Below, piece after piece: positions 9,918 through 24,900 of a stretch of 64,000 nt of DNA (position 1 is its first letter; each line of letters begins with the position of its first letter). The notes under the pieces are model-generated. The model ran no database searches and was not told where the DNA came from. It saw nothing but the letters and a program-made list of their open reading frames with translations. The DNA is from Euglena gracilis (taxonomy: Eukaryota; Euglenida; Euglenophyceae; Euglenales): positions 68,110,714-68,174,713 of the forward strand of contig CP154954.1 of NCBI GenBank assembly GCA_039621445.1, written 5' to 3'. Both the position numbers and the translations under genes were made by a program.

Positions 9918-12900
9918 CTGCAAAACGGACAGAGTGTTCTCAGGTGTAGTATCAATTTGCTTGCCATTTTCGTCTTGTTGCGACCCCAGGGCTGTACGGG
10001 AAGGCCTGTTGGGGAGGACCCGGGAGATGGGGAGTGGTCGACGCCCCCCACCCACCACAGTATTTTCACAGGGTTTTTTTTAAAACAAATCCTTTAAGAA
10101 ATCCACCCGGCGCCGAAAGCGCCAGGAAATTTTTTGGGGGTCAAAAATGGCGGTCCCGGAAATATGGGAAGAGGTGGTGGGGAGGGGTGATCGACCCCCC
10201 CCCACCCACCATGCACGGGGTGGGGGTGGTCGACCCCCACCCACCACCCTGGCTGTTTGAGCGATTCCCGAACTGCCCTGCCCTCTCCCCGGCTGGGGGT
10301 CCCTCTTGGAAGTCCCACGCTGGGCTGGGTGGATGGGGGCAGACCCTGGGGTTTTTAAAAGGAAGCCTGACTTGGCCCCAGCTGGTGGCAATGCTTTCCA
10401 CTGGTGGCCGTCCAACTTTCTTGGAATGGGACCCCAAAACAGGGAGAGAGGTTGCCACCTGCTAGTTTGCCCCTGGAGCCACAGAAACCCAACCCGCCCT
10501 CCCACAATCGCTTCCCCTGCAAAGTCGCCCAAAAGAAAACGCAGTGTAAAAAAAAAAGCCCACCCTCTAAAACAACAAGCCTGGGATGTGTATCTACCCA
10601 AAACACAAGGCCAAGGGGCATTCTGAAATGCAGCAACATCGCATGTGGACCTCTTTTCAGACATAATAACATCGCTGTAAAGTGCTGTAATTCAAAAATA
10701 GTCATCTTTGCAGGGTGATGCAAATGGGCTGGCTGTGCTTTCCCGTCCTTTTCCTTTTAACTGTCACATTATGATCGTTGTTATAATTTTTTTAGGGAGC
10801 GCCACAGACACAGACAGAGAGAATTATTTTGCTATTATTGCAAATACATTCACCAAGTGTTTGGGGGTGTCACTTTTTTGAAACAGAGTTGTTGTTTTGA
10901 AACAGATGTTGGGCAACGGAATTTTTGCAAATGCAAATCCAATAGAATGTCGTATTGGAAGAGCATACAGTTGACCTGCAGCTCTTCAGGCATGAAAATG
11001 GCCTGTACATTGTTTTTCCTGATATACATCTATCCATCCATCCATCTATCCATCCATCCATCCATCCATCCATCCATCCATCCATCCATCCATCCATCCA
11101 TCCATCCATCATAAAAATTTCCAAGAATCCAGTTGCATGCCCTTTGCTTGTGGGACGACAATAAAAATGGGTTTAATGAAAAAAAATAGCAATCTCAGAA
11201 GAAACCAAAATGAGTTGATAAGAAACCCATGCTGCGTCCGACCAGGGTAGGGGGAGCCGCGTGACACGGCCTCTGTGAGGCCAACTTGTTCCCTCCTGCT
11301 GGATGGGTTATCCACTGGGGGGGGGGGGGAAGGCACACCTTCATCTCGCAGCACAAAGCGGCCAAGCTTGCTGGCGATTTTGAACGGCTCCAATGCGATT
11401 GGGGAGGGAACTTCGATCCTCACCAAAACTGCGCGACAAACACCAAGCATATGCGTGCTAATTAAAGACAAGCACACAAAAAAGAACATTAAAAAAAACT
11501 TGCAATGTTTCAACTTGAAGGGACCCAAAGATGAATATTCAAAGCACCCAAAAACGTCGTCGGTTGACAACCCACACCTGTTTCGCCACCCTTCACAAAC
11601 GGAGGTGACTTCTTCAGAATCTTGCCAGTCTTCTTGTCCAGCGTACAAAGCAGAGACTGCGCAATGAAAACAACCAAGAGCATCCAAAATACAGATAAAA
11701 AGCGCAGGGCAATGCTTATGGTCCTTGAAAACACCCACCCAGGTGCCAGGAAAGAAAATTGAACTTTACCAGAGCTGATCATTCCACTGCACGGAAGCGA
11801 AACAGTTCATCAAAAACAGATATTTGGTTGCCTCCATACTATATGCCCCCATACTATTTGTCAAGTGCCAAAATTTGTCAACTGAAAGGCCAAGGGAAAA
11901 AGGTGCACTGGACCGACGGTCGGCCCGTCCCAAAATCTCCAGGTTTGGTGGGTTGTGATGTCGAACCTATCTCTTTGAGAATCCAGTTGAGGACCACCCC
12001 AGGGGATGGCACCTCCCCCCCTCCCCAAGCCCAATGACAATCTGGACGGTCTGGACGGGGGACGTTCATTGGGCATCGGAGGAATGTGCCGTTGCCGCGG
12101 GGGGGGGGGGGGGCTGTATGAAAAACCTCAGGTAGTGTTCTGGACAAGCGCCGTTGACAGGGGGGTTCAACGACACGGTGTGTCTGGGACGGGGGGAGTA
12201 CTACTGTAAAAGGTGACAAACTAAACAGTCCAGACACCCCCCCCCCGCTCATTGTTCATTGGCAAGGGGATTTGTTGGATGTGGGGGAGGGTGCACGCTT
12301 AGCGCTGGCGGGCACACCTTGATGGCACACTCCTCAATCAGCGCGTGCAGGTGCAGGACGCACTGGTAGCCGCCAGAGATGATGTTCTTGCACTCCAGGA
12401 TGAGCAGCTGCGCGGTGAACACCCGGCAGATCCCAACCAGCTTGCCAGGCTGGCACAGCACGAACCCCACGTGGATGTCGTCCTCGTCGAGGTTCTGGGC
12501 AAGGGCATGGATCGAGGCATGCATTTCCTTGAATGGAACTTACATGGATGCCCAAACCCAACCAGTTTTTGGAGTATTTGGCTGTCTGTGCATTTCAATG
12601 CAGACACTCATACAATGACGTTCTGTTTGGCATCTGTGTACAAACATACATCACAATACCCCGACACACCATTTCATGACAAGCACAACCTGTTCATACA
12701 AACAATTGCAGATATGGCTGAAACAAATTGTAAGCCGCCTCCCAAAATAAGACCCGGTTCTGATTTTTGGGTCTGTTGCTGGAGACTTCCGAGGGGGGGG
12801 GGGCAACCCGGGCCCGAAAAAAGCATCACTTTTTGGGCTCCCAAAAACATAATAAATTTTCCTTCGGAGCATTGCACATTGTGTAAATTTTGTTGCAAAT

Positions 12901-15900
12901 ATTGACATCTTCCATGATTCTGGAACTCAAAAAATACAATTTTCTTTTGAGATTTCATAATTTTGTCTGAAATTCGGGTTTTTGGAATTCTTCAGAGAAT
13001 TTTTCACCGTCCCCGGCGCTTCGTGCTGTCAGGGGGGTGCTATTTATGGGGGTCTTATTTTGGATTTTTGCTCAATCGGCCCAGGGGAGGGGTCTATTAT
13101 TGGGGGGGTCATTTTGGGGGGGGTCACATTTGGGAGGGGGGTTAAATGATTATCAACATCAGCAGATTTGGCCCAGAGCCCCATCTGCAGGAATCCAGCC
13201 CATCAGAAAGGTGAAAGAAACCCTCTTCCTGGAGTAACCAGTGGCTCCCTCACTCCTGAACGGGCGGGCGGATCGTCCACAAATTCATCCCTGCCACCAA
13301 ACAAGATGTTGTTCTGCCGGGGGGGGGGGGGGCAGCTCAGAGGCTGGAAAATTTGGGCTGGCTGGAAAAAGGCTGCTGGCTAACCACCCCCATCCCCTAT
13401 GGGAGTCCCCGGCTGGACTAGACCGACCCAGGGTCGAACCGGGAAACAAAAAAAAATCGAAACTGCAAAAGTGCCCCCAAAAATGCCAATTTTATTATTA
13501 TTCAAATAGTATGTTTTATGACCCAAAGTTTGTCCTGGCCGGCCCAAATCCAACCCATTTTGCCCATGTTTGCACCCCTGAAAGCCAAAAATCCATTAGC
13601 ATCCAGCTGCCCTTCAGGCGGCTGCAAAATACCTCAATAAACAAATTTCCCGATGGGGGGGGGGCGGGGCTGTTGGAGAAAGCTGCTGGCTTCCAGGGTG
13701 GGTCAAATTTTCTTAAGCAACGTCCTAACGGATAATGAGCGGCTGAAAAATCGGAATTATGCCAAATCGCATCATCAAAGACTTTCTCAAAATCCAAGTT
13801 GATTATCAAACAGGCACTGCGCAATCTATCAGGGGTTTTACAAAATACAATATTTTTGCACACACCTTAAACCGCAGTTGCACGTTGTCTCCAGGAAAGC
13901 AGTGCTGGATACTCTCTGTTTCATGAAGGATGTCTTCCACGACTGCTTCTTTCTGTTGAGAGAGGGAGTGAAATTAGACAAACCTCAGCCATCTGAAACA
14001 AAGGGAGAAACAGTAAATCAAAACAGCTTGGATACAAGATAGTTCAACCAAAAAAAGAGATAAAATCTTTGATGTTGACTTGCAAAAAAACTGCACTTTC
14101 GTCAAAAGGTATGGATGGCCAGAAGCTGGCTTCAGCTAGGTTCTCAATTTCCTCGGGGGGGGGGGGTGAAAATGACACAATCATGCTCTCTTCAATAACT
14201 ATTCAGCACACAAACAGACAGACATTCCACCCATCTCACTCTTATATGCCAATTGAAATTATACAGGGGGGGGATGATATCGGGGGCCTTCAGAAAAATT
14301 GAACAAATTGCGGAAAAATTGCGGGAAAATTGCAGAAGAATTGTGGAAATGGCAATTTTGGGAATTAGTACACTTCTGCTGGAGGGGACTTCGGATGGCT
14401 GGGGGGAAATCCAGAATATTTTCCAGGCAGAAATTGGGGGGAAAGCAAAAAAAGCCGAAAATTTGCCAAATTTGTGAAAATTTGCAAAACTAGGCAAATT
14501 TTGGCAAACTTGCAACAAAATAACTGGTGTGCCCTTGTGAAACATTAAAGAAATGGCCGGAATTCATTTCGCCTTCCATTTCAGGCTCCTGTGGAAAAAT
14601 TGGGGAAAAGAAAAAAATTCAGAAAAAAACGCGGAAAAATTGTGGAAAATTGCGGGAAATTGTGGAGATTACGGAAAAAATGCAGTTATAAATCCCCCTT
14701 GAATCATATCATAATTTGACTGACGTGTTGGTCCTGAAAATGCTCTACAAAACACACAAAATTTAATTTTAAGAAAACTGTTCAGCTGTTTTTTTTGTAA
14801 ACCCTCCCCCCCAAAAAATAATTCCCCCACCCCAAATAATAATAATCTTGGGCAAGCACCTCTGGTCACCCATGCCCTTGAGCCCAGCATCGCCCTGCAT
14901 CGCCCAGCATCGCCCAGCATCGCGCGGCTGGCATCCATTTTTCTCCACACTTGGTTGTTTACCCACTTGTACAACTTTTGGCCGCTCTTGGCCACTTTTG
15001 GCTACTTTGCCCAATTTAACCCACCTTTCGCCGTCTTTGGCTTGCGTTCACTGCCAGATATGTTTCCATTTTTACTGCTGATTGACTGCTTTGGCTCCTT
15101 TAAGACCACTTTTGTCGGCCAAAGTCCATTGGCCACAAGCATCTCCCGTGATCCCTTGTTTCGTTTGGCCAATCCAGCATCTGCATCCCTTATTTCGTTT
15201 GGCCAATCCAGCATCTGCATCCACTGCACTAATCTTGTCCAATATCGGTGTGTGCATCATTGTCCAGTGTCTTCATCTGGTCAAGAATCTTAATCTTGTC
15301 CAGTAATCTGCATCTGTTGCATCCTGCATCTGAATCTTGTCCAGATCTGCATCCACTGCATCTTGTCTAGTATCTTATCCATTGCATCTTGTCAGCATAT
15401 GCATCTTGTCCATCATCTGCATATTGTCCAGCATCTGCATGTTGTCCAGTGTTTGCATCCACTTCATCTTGTCCAGCATCGGCATCTTTTCCAGCATCTG
15501 CATCTTGTCCACCATCTGCGTCTTGTCCAGCATCTGCATCTCGTCCAGTATCTGCATCTCGTCCAGCATCTGTATCTCGTCCAGCATTTGCATCTTGTCC
15601 AATATCTGCATCTTGTCCAGCGTCTGCATCTTGTCCAGCATTTGCATCTTCTCTGGTGTCTGCATCCCTAACCCTAACCAAAAATTGCCAAAAAAAAACC
15701 GCCAACAATGTCCACAAACGTTTGTGAAAAATGACCCAAAATCACCAAAAAAGCACAAATGGCCAAAAATGCCGTAAAATGTGCTCATATTGACCAAATT
15801 AGCCCAATATTTGTCAAATCGGTGGCAAATATCCCCCAAATTAGCAAAAATTGATCCATAATGGCCAAAATGGATGTAAAACTGGAGGAAAATTGTGGGA

Positions 15901-18900
15901 AAATTATCCCAAAAATGTAAAAATGTGCTTAATTCTTCAAAATATACAAAAAAAAATGCCAGCATCGCCCAGCATCGGAACCCCACCTCTGGTCTCCAAA
16001 AATCCAGCATCGCCCAGCATCGCCCAGCATCATCAGAGGTGCTTGCTCTTGGGGTCCGACTTCGATCGAAAAAAAAAAATACCCCTCCCCAAGGTCGATT
16101 TTTGCTCCACCAAGGTCACTCAAAAAAAATATGGTTAAATCAGAATTTGCAGCAATAAATGACCAAAAAATGGGATTTTGTGGACCATCTCGCCTCCAAA
16201 AAAAATGCCAATATTTTGCTAAAAAGTGGGGGGGGAGAAGTGGTAAAGGAAGGGTGGTTTTGGGTGTTATTTTGGGTCATACAAAATTTCGAAATTTCGA
16301 AAAAGTTTGAAAATTAATACCCCCCCCATAACCCTCGACTTGGGCCAGGACTTCGGGAAAAAAATATCATAATAATAAACCCCGGGGGTATGCTTGGTGG
16401 GGGGCAGCCCCTACAACCTGCACGGTGGTAAGAGCAGGTGATTATTTCGGGGCCCCCAACCCCCCCATGGCTGTCAAATTTGTGGGGAGGAGGGCAGGGG
16501 GCACAGGCAACGGATTCTTTTTGAAATATCTGCTAACAGTGCCTCTGATTTTTGGTCGAGTTCAGTCCTGGTCAGGTCCAATGGGGGGAGGGGGGCGGTG
16601 CAAAGCGCCGGCTGAAAACACCTTTCGTACCTCCAGATTGCGCACGCCTTGGTCAAAATCCTGTCAAAAATGCTAAAAAAAAACTCGGCCTTTTAGGGTT
16701 CCAGGCACCCAAGGAAAACTGGGGTTGGGGAAAACTCAACTAAAACCAGACAGCCTCCTAGCATCAACCTGGCTGGCTGGATAAACGATGCAGAGTGACC
16801 CCCCCAGAAAGCTGCCCCACCTGGAACTGGCCAGGATCCTGGAAAAATGAAACTGCAAAATGGCCCAGAACCAGCAAATCCCTGGGGGAAAAAACTCCAT
16901 TTGGAGACTCTTAAACTCACCTCATTTCGACACATTTGGCTCTTTTGAAACTTCCGACGAAAAAAAACCAGATTCCTTCCAGCTGCCCTTCCGGAGGCTG
17001 AAAACGGATAGGGGTTAATCGGCAAGATCCCCGAGATCCCCCCGTCCTTTTCATGTCCCAACATCACAACCCCGAAAGAAAACCTTGGCGTCGGGTGACG
17101 CAACCCCCACCGCACCTTGGTGGGGCAGATGATGAGCTTGTCCCCGATGGAGAACGCCCCCGAGACGTTGGTGCCGTGGATGACCAGCCCCAGGGCCGAA
17201 CAGTGTCGTGGCGAGGCGACACCCCAAGTCCCTAGCACCCCCCCCCCCGTGGGGTAGGCACCCGACTAAGCACAAGCCTGACCCCAACCCCCGGGGGTGG
17301 GGGTGGGAGCACCCACTCATAGGGGTTCGGAAATTCCCGTTCGGCCCTGGCCAGCCCCATCTCCTTGAACTTCCCCTGCACCGGGAACCGCAGCGGGGCG
17401 TCCGCACTGGACTCCTGCACTGGAATGGCATCAGGTTTCTTAATCAGACCCCCGGGGAGGAGCCGGGTCCCCCCCCCCCTCACCAACCCGGCCCGTGCAG
17501 GACCCCCGCCCCCCCTCTCCCAAAATCGGTCGATCCGCAAAGGAGGGCATTCCCCAAAAAAATTCGGAGCTTCGCGCCGAAATCCATACCCAAGCCTCTG
17601 GCCTGGGACCCCGCCCCGAGGGTCCTGCCCAGGGGATTTCTTAAGGACCCCTGAGGGGGGGGGGGGGTCCAGCCTCCGGCTGGAAAAAAGGCTGCTGGCT
17701 GGATTTGAGCTGGCTGGCTGGACCCCCCCCCGGGGGGGTGGGGGGGTCCGGGGCTGGAGGGGGCTGGGCTGGGCTGGGTCAGTGAAAAACAAAATTTTCT
17801 AAATTTTTTTGCCATTTTCGACATTTTGGTGGATGGAGCTAGATCAAGGCTGGGGGGCTGTGATGGAGGAAGCTGTGGTGAAGGGAAAAAAATGCAGGGA
17901 TAGGTGACCTGGGCAGCCCAGTTGGCTGGCCAGCCTACGGCCGGCTGGCCCGGCCTCCGGCCGGGCTGGACCTGACTTTATTTCACTCGACCCCGGGGGG
18001 GGGGGGGGGGGCTCCCAGCCCGAATTCGGGCTGGTGGCTGGATTTGAGCTGGCTGGCTGGCTGGACCCCGCCCGGGGGATGGGGTACCCTCCGGCTTAAG
18101 AAATCCCCTGGTCCTGCCCCGAACCCACCCCCCACCCCTCCTCCCCCCCCAGGGGGGTCTTCCAAGTTACCTGGATGTTATCCAGCCGCTCCAGGAGGCT
18201 GGGGCCACTGTGCAAGAGTGGTGGTGGTCGGGCGTTGGACACATATGGAACAGGTCTGGGCTCACGGCAGTGCGTGCAATCAGATGTGGACCGGATGCAA
18301 AGATGAAAAAACTTTTTTTTTTTTACAGAAAAGAGGATGCAGAGAAAAGGTCAAAGAAGAAACCCACAAAAAAAACCCGGAAATGGATAAGTGTACGGAG
18401 GCACCATTCATTGGTGGTCTGGGGCCCCAGAATACATGCCGCACCCTCGAACCCCCTCGGTTGTTTCTGGATTGCAGCAACTTCGCAGCTCACAAAAAAA
18501 TTCCTTCCTGGCCAAAAAAAAATAGGGTGTCCCATTGTTTATGTTCGACAGAGCGTCCTACCATTATGGACCCCTACTGTATATTTATCTTAGACCTTCC
18601 TTTTGTAGGTTTCGTTTTGTAGCCAATGAATCCACGAAGAGTATCGAGCACAGCAGCAAGGCAGCTAGACATCCACACATAAATAACACTGTTTCCAGCC
18701 CCCCGCTGACGGCCAGCGTCCGGCTTATCACTTCAAGTTCTCCAGGCCGAGCATTTGAGGTTTCTTTTTCAAAAAAAATAGATATTCCCGAACTTGTAAT
18801 TATTTTTCACCAGCAAGGCAGAAATGGGTACAGATGAAATTGGTTCAAACAAAATTGGTTCAAACAAAATTGGTTGGGCAAACGTCACCTGAGTGTAAAC

Positions 18901-21900
18901 AAGGTTCAATATTATGCCAAATGGGGTCCAGACAGACAAGGGGGGGGGGTTCAACTGAACAGTTGTGCAATGGCCATGGCCAAATTGATCAAATACTTTG
19001 TGGTGGGAACTAAACCCATTTGAATACTCGCAAAAACCCTCTGAGGAGAGGGGTCATACAATGTGCTTAATGAATCCATGTGTGGGGTACAAATTGAATC
19101 CTTAAAATGCCAGGAGAAATCCGGGGCACCCACTGAAAATGGCCGGGAGAGATTCTGGACAGAAAAATCTCAGAATTCATTTTTCAGAGAAATCCATCAA
19201 ATTCAAAAAAAAATCCTAGCCTGCAAGTTGCAAATTGCAGCGGAAAAAAGCGCATTCTTTTTTAGCGGCCGAATTTCCTACTGCAATTTGACTGGGGGCT
19301 TCGGATTTAGATCCCGACATCAGCACCAAAATCTGCACCAAATTTTCAGGTGACAAATATAATTTAAACGATTAAGTAAAAGTCAATACAATGGGGTTAA
19401 TACACAGTGGGACAACTCTGTCGTATGTAAATACCATCATACCCTCCCAAATCTTTTATTTTGGAAAATAATATTTTTGAAGAGGTGATTTGAAATAAGA
19501 AACACACGTAAAGCATCGGCATGAAATGCCAAATAAATTTGTTTTGGTGTTCACTGGAAGAAATTAGGTTTCCCTTAAATTTGTGGGGAAAACTGTGGAC
19601 AACATTTCATCCAGAGTTTTCCCAACAATTTTCCCGGAGGAGGAAGAAGAGAACCGCTTCCCCAAAAAAATTAAAAGGAAGCGGAAATTCGCTTTCACCA
19701 ATGCCAAAGCGGAGAAATAAAAGACACCTTGCCATTTCAGCCCCAATACACCACCCCGAACCCTCCGAAAATTTTGAATCATTTCTGCATTTTGCACATT
19801 TTTCACACTTTGATTAGGTTTGTGCTGCCACTAATTTTTTGGGACCAGTCAGTTTTGCCAAAATGTGTTGTTTTTGGACAGAAGTTGAGTATTTTCTGCC
19901 TTGCTTGATTTTCCCTCTCTGGGGTGGGGCAGCGGGGGGGGGGTATATTATTTAGCAGCCGGAGTCCCCAGGGGGGGGGGAATATTGGAATATTACATGG
20001 GGGGTATATTATTTGGGGGGGGTATGCATTTTGGCAGGAGCTTTGGTATGATGTGACCAATGCTGCTCCAGGGAGAAGGGCACTGTGCTCTGATGGATTG
20101 ATGAACAGAAATGGATCCTTGATGGAAAATTCAATCTTCTTCAAATTGTCAGTTCCCCCCAATAACTCTCCACCCCAGGGGGGGGGGGGGGAATGCGCTC
20201 GCCCGGCCTCGGAAAAATGCGCAAAAATGCGCAAAAAAATGCAAAAAAAATGCGCAAAAATGCGCATTTTTGGAAAAAATGTGCAAAAATGTGCAAAATC
20301 CGAGAAAAAATGCGCAAAAATCACGAAAATGCAAAAATTACCCCAAAACATGCAAAAAAATGGCACCAAATTTGAAGAAATTATGTAGAATAATGAGGAA
20401 AATGTAAATTTCAAAAAAGTCGAAAGTTTCAAATTTTTGCAAAAAAATACAAAAATGGTCAAAAAATGCGAAAATTTTGGAAAATCACGAAAAAAATGTG
20501 CCAAAAATCAAAAAAATGCGCTGAAAAAAATGAAAAAATGCGCAAAAATGCGCATTTTTGGAATGAAAAAAATATGCGCAAAAAAATGCCCAAAAATGCG
20601 GAAAAAATGCGAAACGCATTTCCCCCCCCTGGCACCCTTATGAGTTTGGTGGGCAAATTTCTCAAAAATTGGTTTGCAAATGTCAATATGTGAGTGTTGT
20701 ATTGGCCAATCACCTTCAATGTGCCCTCCATACACACTTGTAATCCCACATGTCAATTTTTTTCAAAAAGAAATAAATCCCCCCCAAATAACGGGACAGT
20801 GCCCTTTGAGTGGCAGTGCCCAAATAACGGGGCAGGGCGCAGGCCGAAAAAGATGGTCCCAATAACGGGGCACCCTTAGTTTTTTTTTGGTCCAACAGGT
20901 TAGCGACAACGAAAATATTCCACAACGCTTCCCTGTCCTGAGTGCTTCGCAGACACGGATGGTGCAAGTGGAATCCGGGATGGGTCAAAACCATTTTCAA
21001 GGTTTCGGATCTCAGGTTTGCAACACTCAGAGGGAATTCCATGATGACGGGTAGTGCCCAAATAACGGGGCAGGGGGGAAGGTCAAAATGATGGTGCCAG
21101 TAACGGGGCACCCCGCCCCGTTATTTGGGGGGGGGTTACAAAGAAAATAAACAATATATATCACGCTTCACATGATGTCTATGCTCTGAACTGCTTCCAA
21201 AAAAAACAGGGGAGCATACTCGTACCACGAGCACATGCCATCGGGGATACGCTCCGACAGGTTGATGCCAGCAAGCCCGGAGATCGGCAGGAATTCGTAC
21301 GTGCCCTTCTGGTACCCGGTGCCCTTGAGGAAGGGGTTGAGCTTGTCCAGGATATCGTCGTACCTGAAGGTGAGGCAAATTGTGTGCCACGCAAGCACTC
21401 TGCGGCAGACTTGCACTGGGTCATTTTAAGACCTCCAGAGGGAGCCGGGGGGGTGCAGGGCCCTCTTGCGTGGGGGGGAATGGGGGTCGCAAAAAACCCA
21501 TCACAAATTTCAAAAAAGAATTTTGAAATCCTCAAATTTCAAAATTTGAGGATTTGAAAATCCTCAAAATACCTTATTTGTGGACATTATTTTAAAATTT
21601 CCTGATTTGGGTTGGAGATTTTCAGGTGTTCCTCAAAGGGGAAAAAAGTCCTCAACGTCACCCACATCCCATTGTTTTCTGCTCGACCACACTCCCTGGG
21701 GCAGGAACTTTTCCACTCTCCACGGGTGGGGAGTGGGGCTCAGCCCAAGGCCCCACCTCCTCTTCAGCTCGGGAAGCCTGACCTGTGGTTCGGTCACAGC
21801 AATTAACGCTTTCAGCGACTTGGTGACAGCCACCCTGTGGGTGTGCCTGCTCTGCACTGCTGAGATGAAATGTGTACCTGAATCCACCTGGAAAGCCATT

Positions 21901-24900
21901 TCCAGGCAGCGAACATCCTGACCTCAAAATGAATGCTATTGTGGGCAATTTCACAAAGTCTTTAAACAGAGAAGTCAGTAGGGTGAATGATGCTGGTGAT
22001 GCTGGTGATGGTGGTGCCTCAATCCGACGGATTAAGAGCACCACACACAGTGTCCAAAAAAACATAACCCCTTCAGATAAAATGTTTCCACTCTGCTGTG
22101 ATTTGAGATGTAATTATCTACCAGCTAAAAGTTAACAAGAATAGCACCTTTTTTCTGATATGCCAGATCCCCCCATGTCCAACAAACACTTAGGTGAAAG
22201 AAAAATTGCGTTCATTGGACATAGTTGTTCCAAATAGGCTTCTATTCAGGGGATTTACGTTGACAAGAATTGCGGTCCGAGCCATACCATTGCTCACCGA
22301 CCCCCCGGGAGGTTCACTATCCACCTCCAAAAAACCTGTCAGACACTTTTCAAAAATCAGTCACCCTTCCTACCCCCCCCCCCAGGGGGAGGGTCGGTCA
22401 CTTTGGCCACTCGACCAAAAATGGCGCAAAACCAACAATGGCTTTTGGCCAAAAAAAAATCCAAAAAAAATTCCGGCGCCAAAGAAAGCAACTTTCGGCC
22501 TGTCCTGACAGACACCACGGGGGGGGGGGGGGTCTGGTCTGAAGCCAAAAACCAGTCAATCACTCCGAAAAAACCAGTCAGTCACCTCCGGGGGCAGGGG
22601 GGGGGGGGGCACACCTTGAGCAATGGTATGGTCCGAACATGGGGTGTTTATTGGACCAGGGTTTTGTTGGACACAGGGGGGGAGTGGGTACATGGGTTAT
22701 CACAGAAATGCCACCAACTCTCACACCGTGCCTTATCCCACTCCACGGACGGATCATCCATCTTGTTGATGACGATGATGAGGTGCCGCACCCCAGCAGT
22801 TTTTGCGAGGACGGCGTGCTCGCGGGTCTGGCCTCCGCGTTCAAACCCAGTTTCAAACTCACCCTGTCAGAGGCGAGGTGGTGCAAGGTTGCCATTACAG
22901 TCATCCAGAGTTTAATCCAAACAAAAATTATCATTAAGCAAAGAACGGAGGGAAAATATTACAGAAAAAAATATGTTTGGGAAATTTTTGATTGTGAAAA
23001 TTTCGATTCTAATTGGAGAGAATGCACTGTTCATCTTGTACAGGGATTGGTGCTTCTGTTGGAGGCCCAAATTCTTAACCGCAGTTGTCCGCAGTTATCG
23101 TCCGCAATTATCTGCAGTCATCCAGAGTTGCAAAAATGCTTGTATTGACTGGGCCAACTATACCAAGAATGTTGAAATACAATGGAAAACGACAGGTTGA
23201 GTGTAACCCCTGAGACATCTGAACTTTCCAAATCCCATGTTTCAAAAGAATATGACGTGTGTTCGAAGCCTGATGGTAAATGCTGATGTTTGAGATACCC
23301 TCCCTTCCCCTTTGTCAAAAGTCCTCATCGACATGCCAAAACCATGTCCGTAGTTAGCTGCAGTTGTCCATACTTGTCAGTGATCCATGCTTGGAGGTTT
23401 CAGGGTTATCCGTAGCACCAATTCCTTTCTTGTATCAAATATTTCTTCTTTCAAACCACGCTGCTGTTTTTCATGGTGCTTGAGGGACACTGCTTTCCCT
23501 TGACTGAAAGTGGTGCCGGAAAGATGCAGTGTGTTGCAGGAAATCATGGGGGAAAATAATTTTGGAGAATTGTAAATGATCTCCCGGAATTTCGACTTCT
23601 TGCAAACTTTGTTCGGTCTGTAAACACAAAACAGACGGCACCAAGGAGGGATGGACATCACCGCTTGCCAAGGCTTCAAAATATGATGATTCCAGGATAT
23701 CCAGGAGAGGATAAGAAGCAAACAAAAAGAAAATGAAGCAGCGGAGTCAGTCGGAGTGGGGAAGACGAAAGGGGGGGGGGTCGAAACAAAACCGGCATAC
23801 CTTCCGGGCGGAGATGACGAGGATGCCGACATCCGCCTGGCAAGCCCCACCAATCATGGAGGGGACAAACGCCTTGTGGCCAGGAGCAGAGCATTCCTTC
23901 AAGGTCTCCCCATCCAGGTGAGACCCCCCCCCCTACAGATTTGGCCGCCCTCTGGGTAGCTTGCCCCCCCTCCGACAAACTAGCTGACTAGATGCAATTT
24001 GGGGGCAACCCTCAATTGGCCACTCAGGACCTGGCCAATTGGGGGGATGGGGGGATTGGGGGTCATGTCCGGTGGTACGGGAAAAAAGTCCATCGTACCA
24101 GGGGGGGTACCTCTGCGCGGTTTCACAGCCTGACAAATTTGGCACCGTTACGAAATTCGCAAACAGCGCGAATATAATTATTTTTCACTCAGGGTTGTGC
24201 AGTATCTGCGGCCCACCAGTGAAAGAAGTTTGGGGGCCCCAGGGTGACCGTGGTTGTGATAGCTCAAAATTGCATCATCAACCAGGTCTTGGGCACACAA
24301 AGACCCCAAAAATAACCTCCTCTGACTGGGGCGGAGCACTAAAGGTTTTGAAAAGAAAATTCACCAGAAAATCACCGCTTCATTAAAAAAAAAAAAGCTG
24401 ATAAAACTGATAAATGAGACAAAGTGAATGATTCCACAAATTGATTGGGGTATTGAGACCCATGATGTGAAACCATCTGAACCATTTAGTAATAGAAGGA
24501 AGCTTTGGCACGGAACGAAACCATTTTGTATTTCTGGGAACCCGAAATTGTCATCTTTCAAAGCCTTGGTCAGCCAAGAAGAAATACCGCCTTTGGAGGT
24601 TTCCAGAAACAGGCCCAAAAAATAATAAAAAATATTTGTTTACTCTGCCATTTGGGAAGGGAAAGAATTCCAGGGTTGATAGCTTTAATTCTGTGAAGCC
24701 TGGTTGCGTTGGAGCCCGCTCCCCCAGGGTTCAGCGGACCCCCCAACCCGGGTCCAACCTTCAAAAGTCCAAATAAAATCTTGCTCCAAGCAAAAGAAGG
24801 GGGGTTAAGGTGTGCGCTGGCCGGGGGCGTCCAGGATGGTGTACCGCCGGTTCTTGGTCTCGAAGTACCCGGTCCCCGTCTCGTGGGTCTTCCCCTTGTC

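Larger units (their letters stand above)
17427..21191 (-). other. nonconventional intron 11 of the eRF3 gene
   Basis: Starts GTTCAG, ends CTGATGCC; joins LEA to IPVQESS. The flanking 8-mers AAGCAGTT and ATGCCATT match at 5 of 8. The 3' inner end, complement CAGGTTTCTTAA, resembles the CAGG...TTCTTAAG ends of the MITEs in this window. The body holds a full MITE (17630-18110), the A/T-rich gcgcaaaaatg repeat block (20.2-20.6 kb) and a CCCGTTATTTGG element (20.78-21.13 kb). Confidence 0.8.

Noticed and set aside
15236-15665. CRISPR-like array
   Set aside because: Units are contiguous 18-bp repeats with no unique spacers, and the genome is eukaryotic.
15337-16010. Open frames of 100-210 codons with HLVQHL or QMLDKM repeats
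   Set aside because: They are read-through of the 18-bp minisatellite inside an eRF3 intron.
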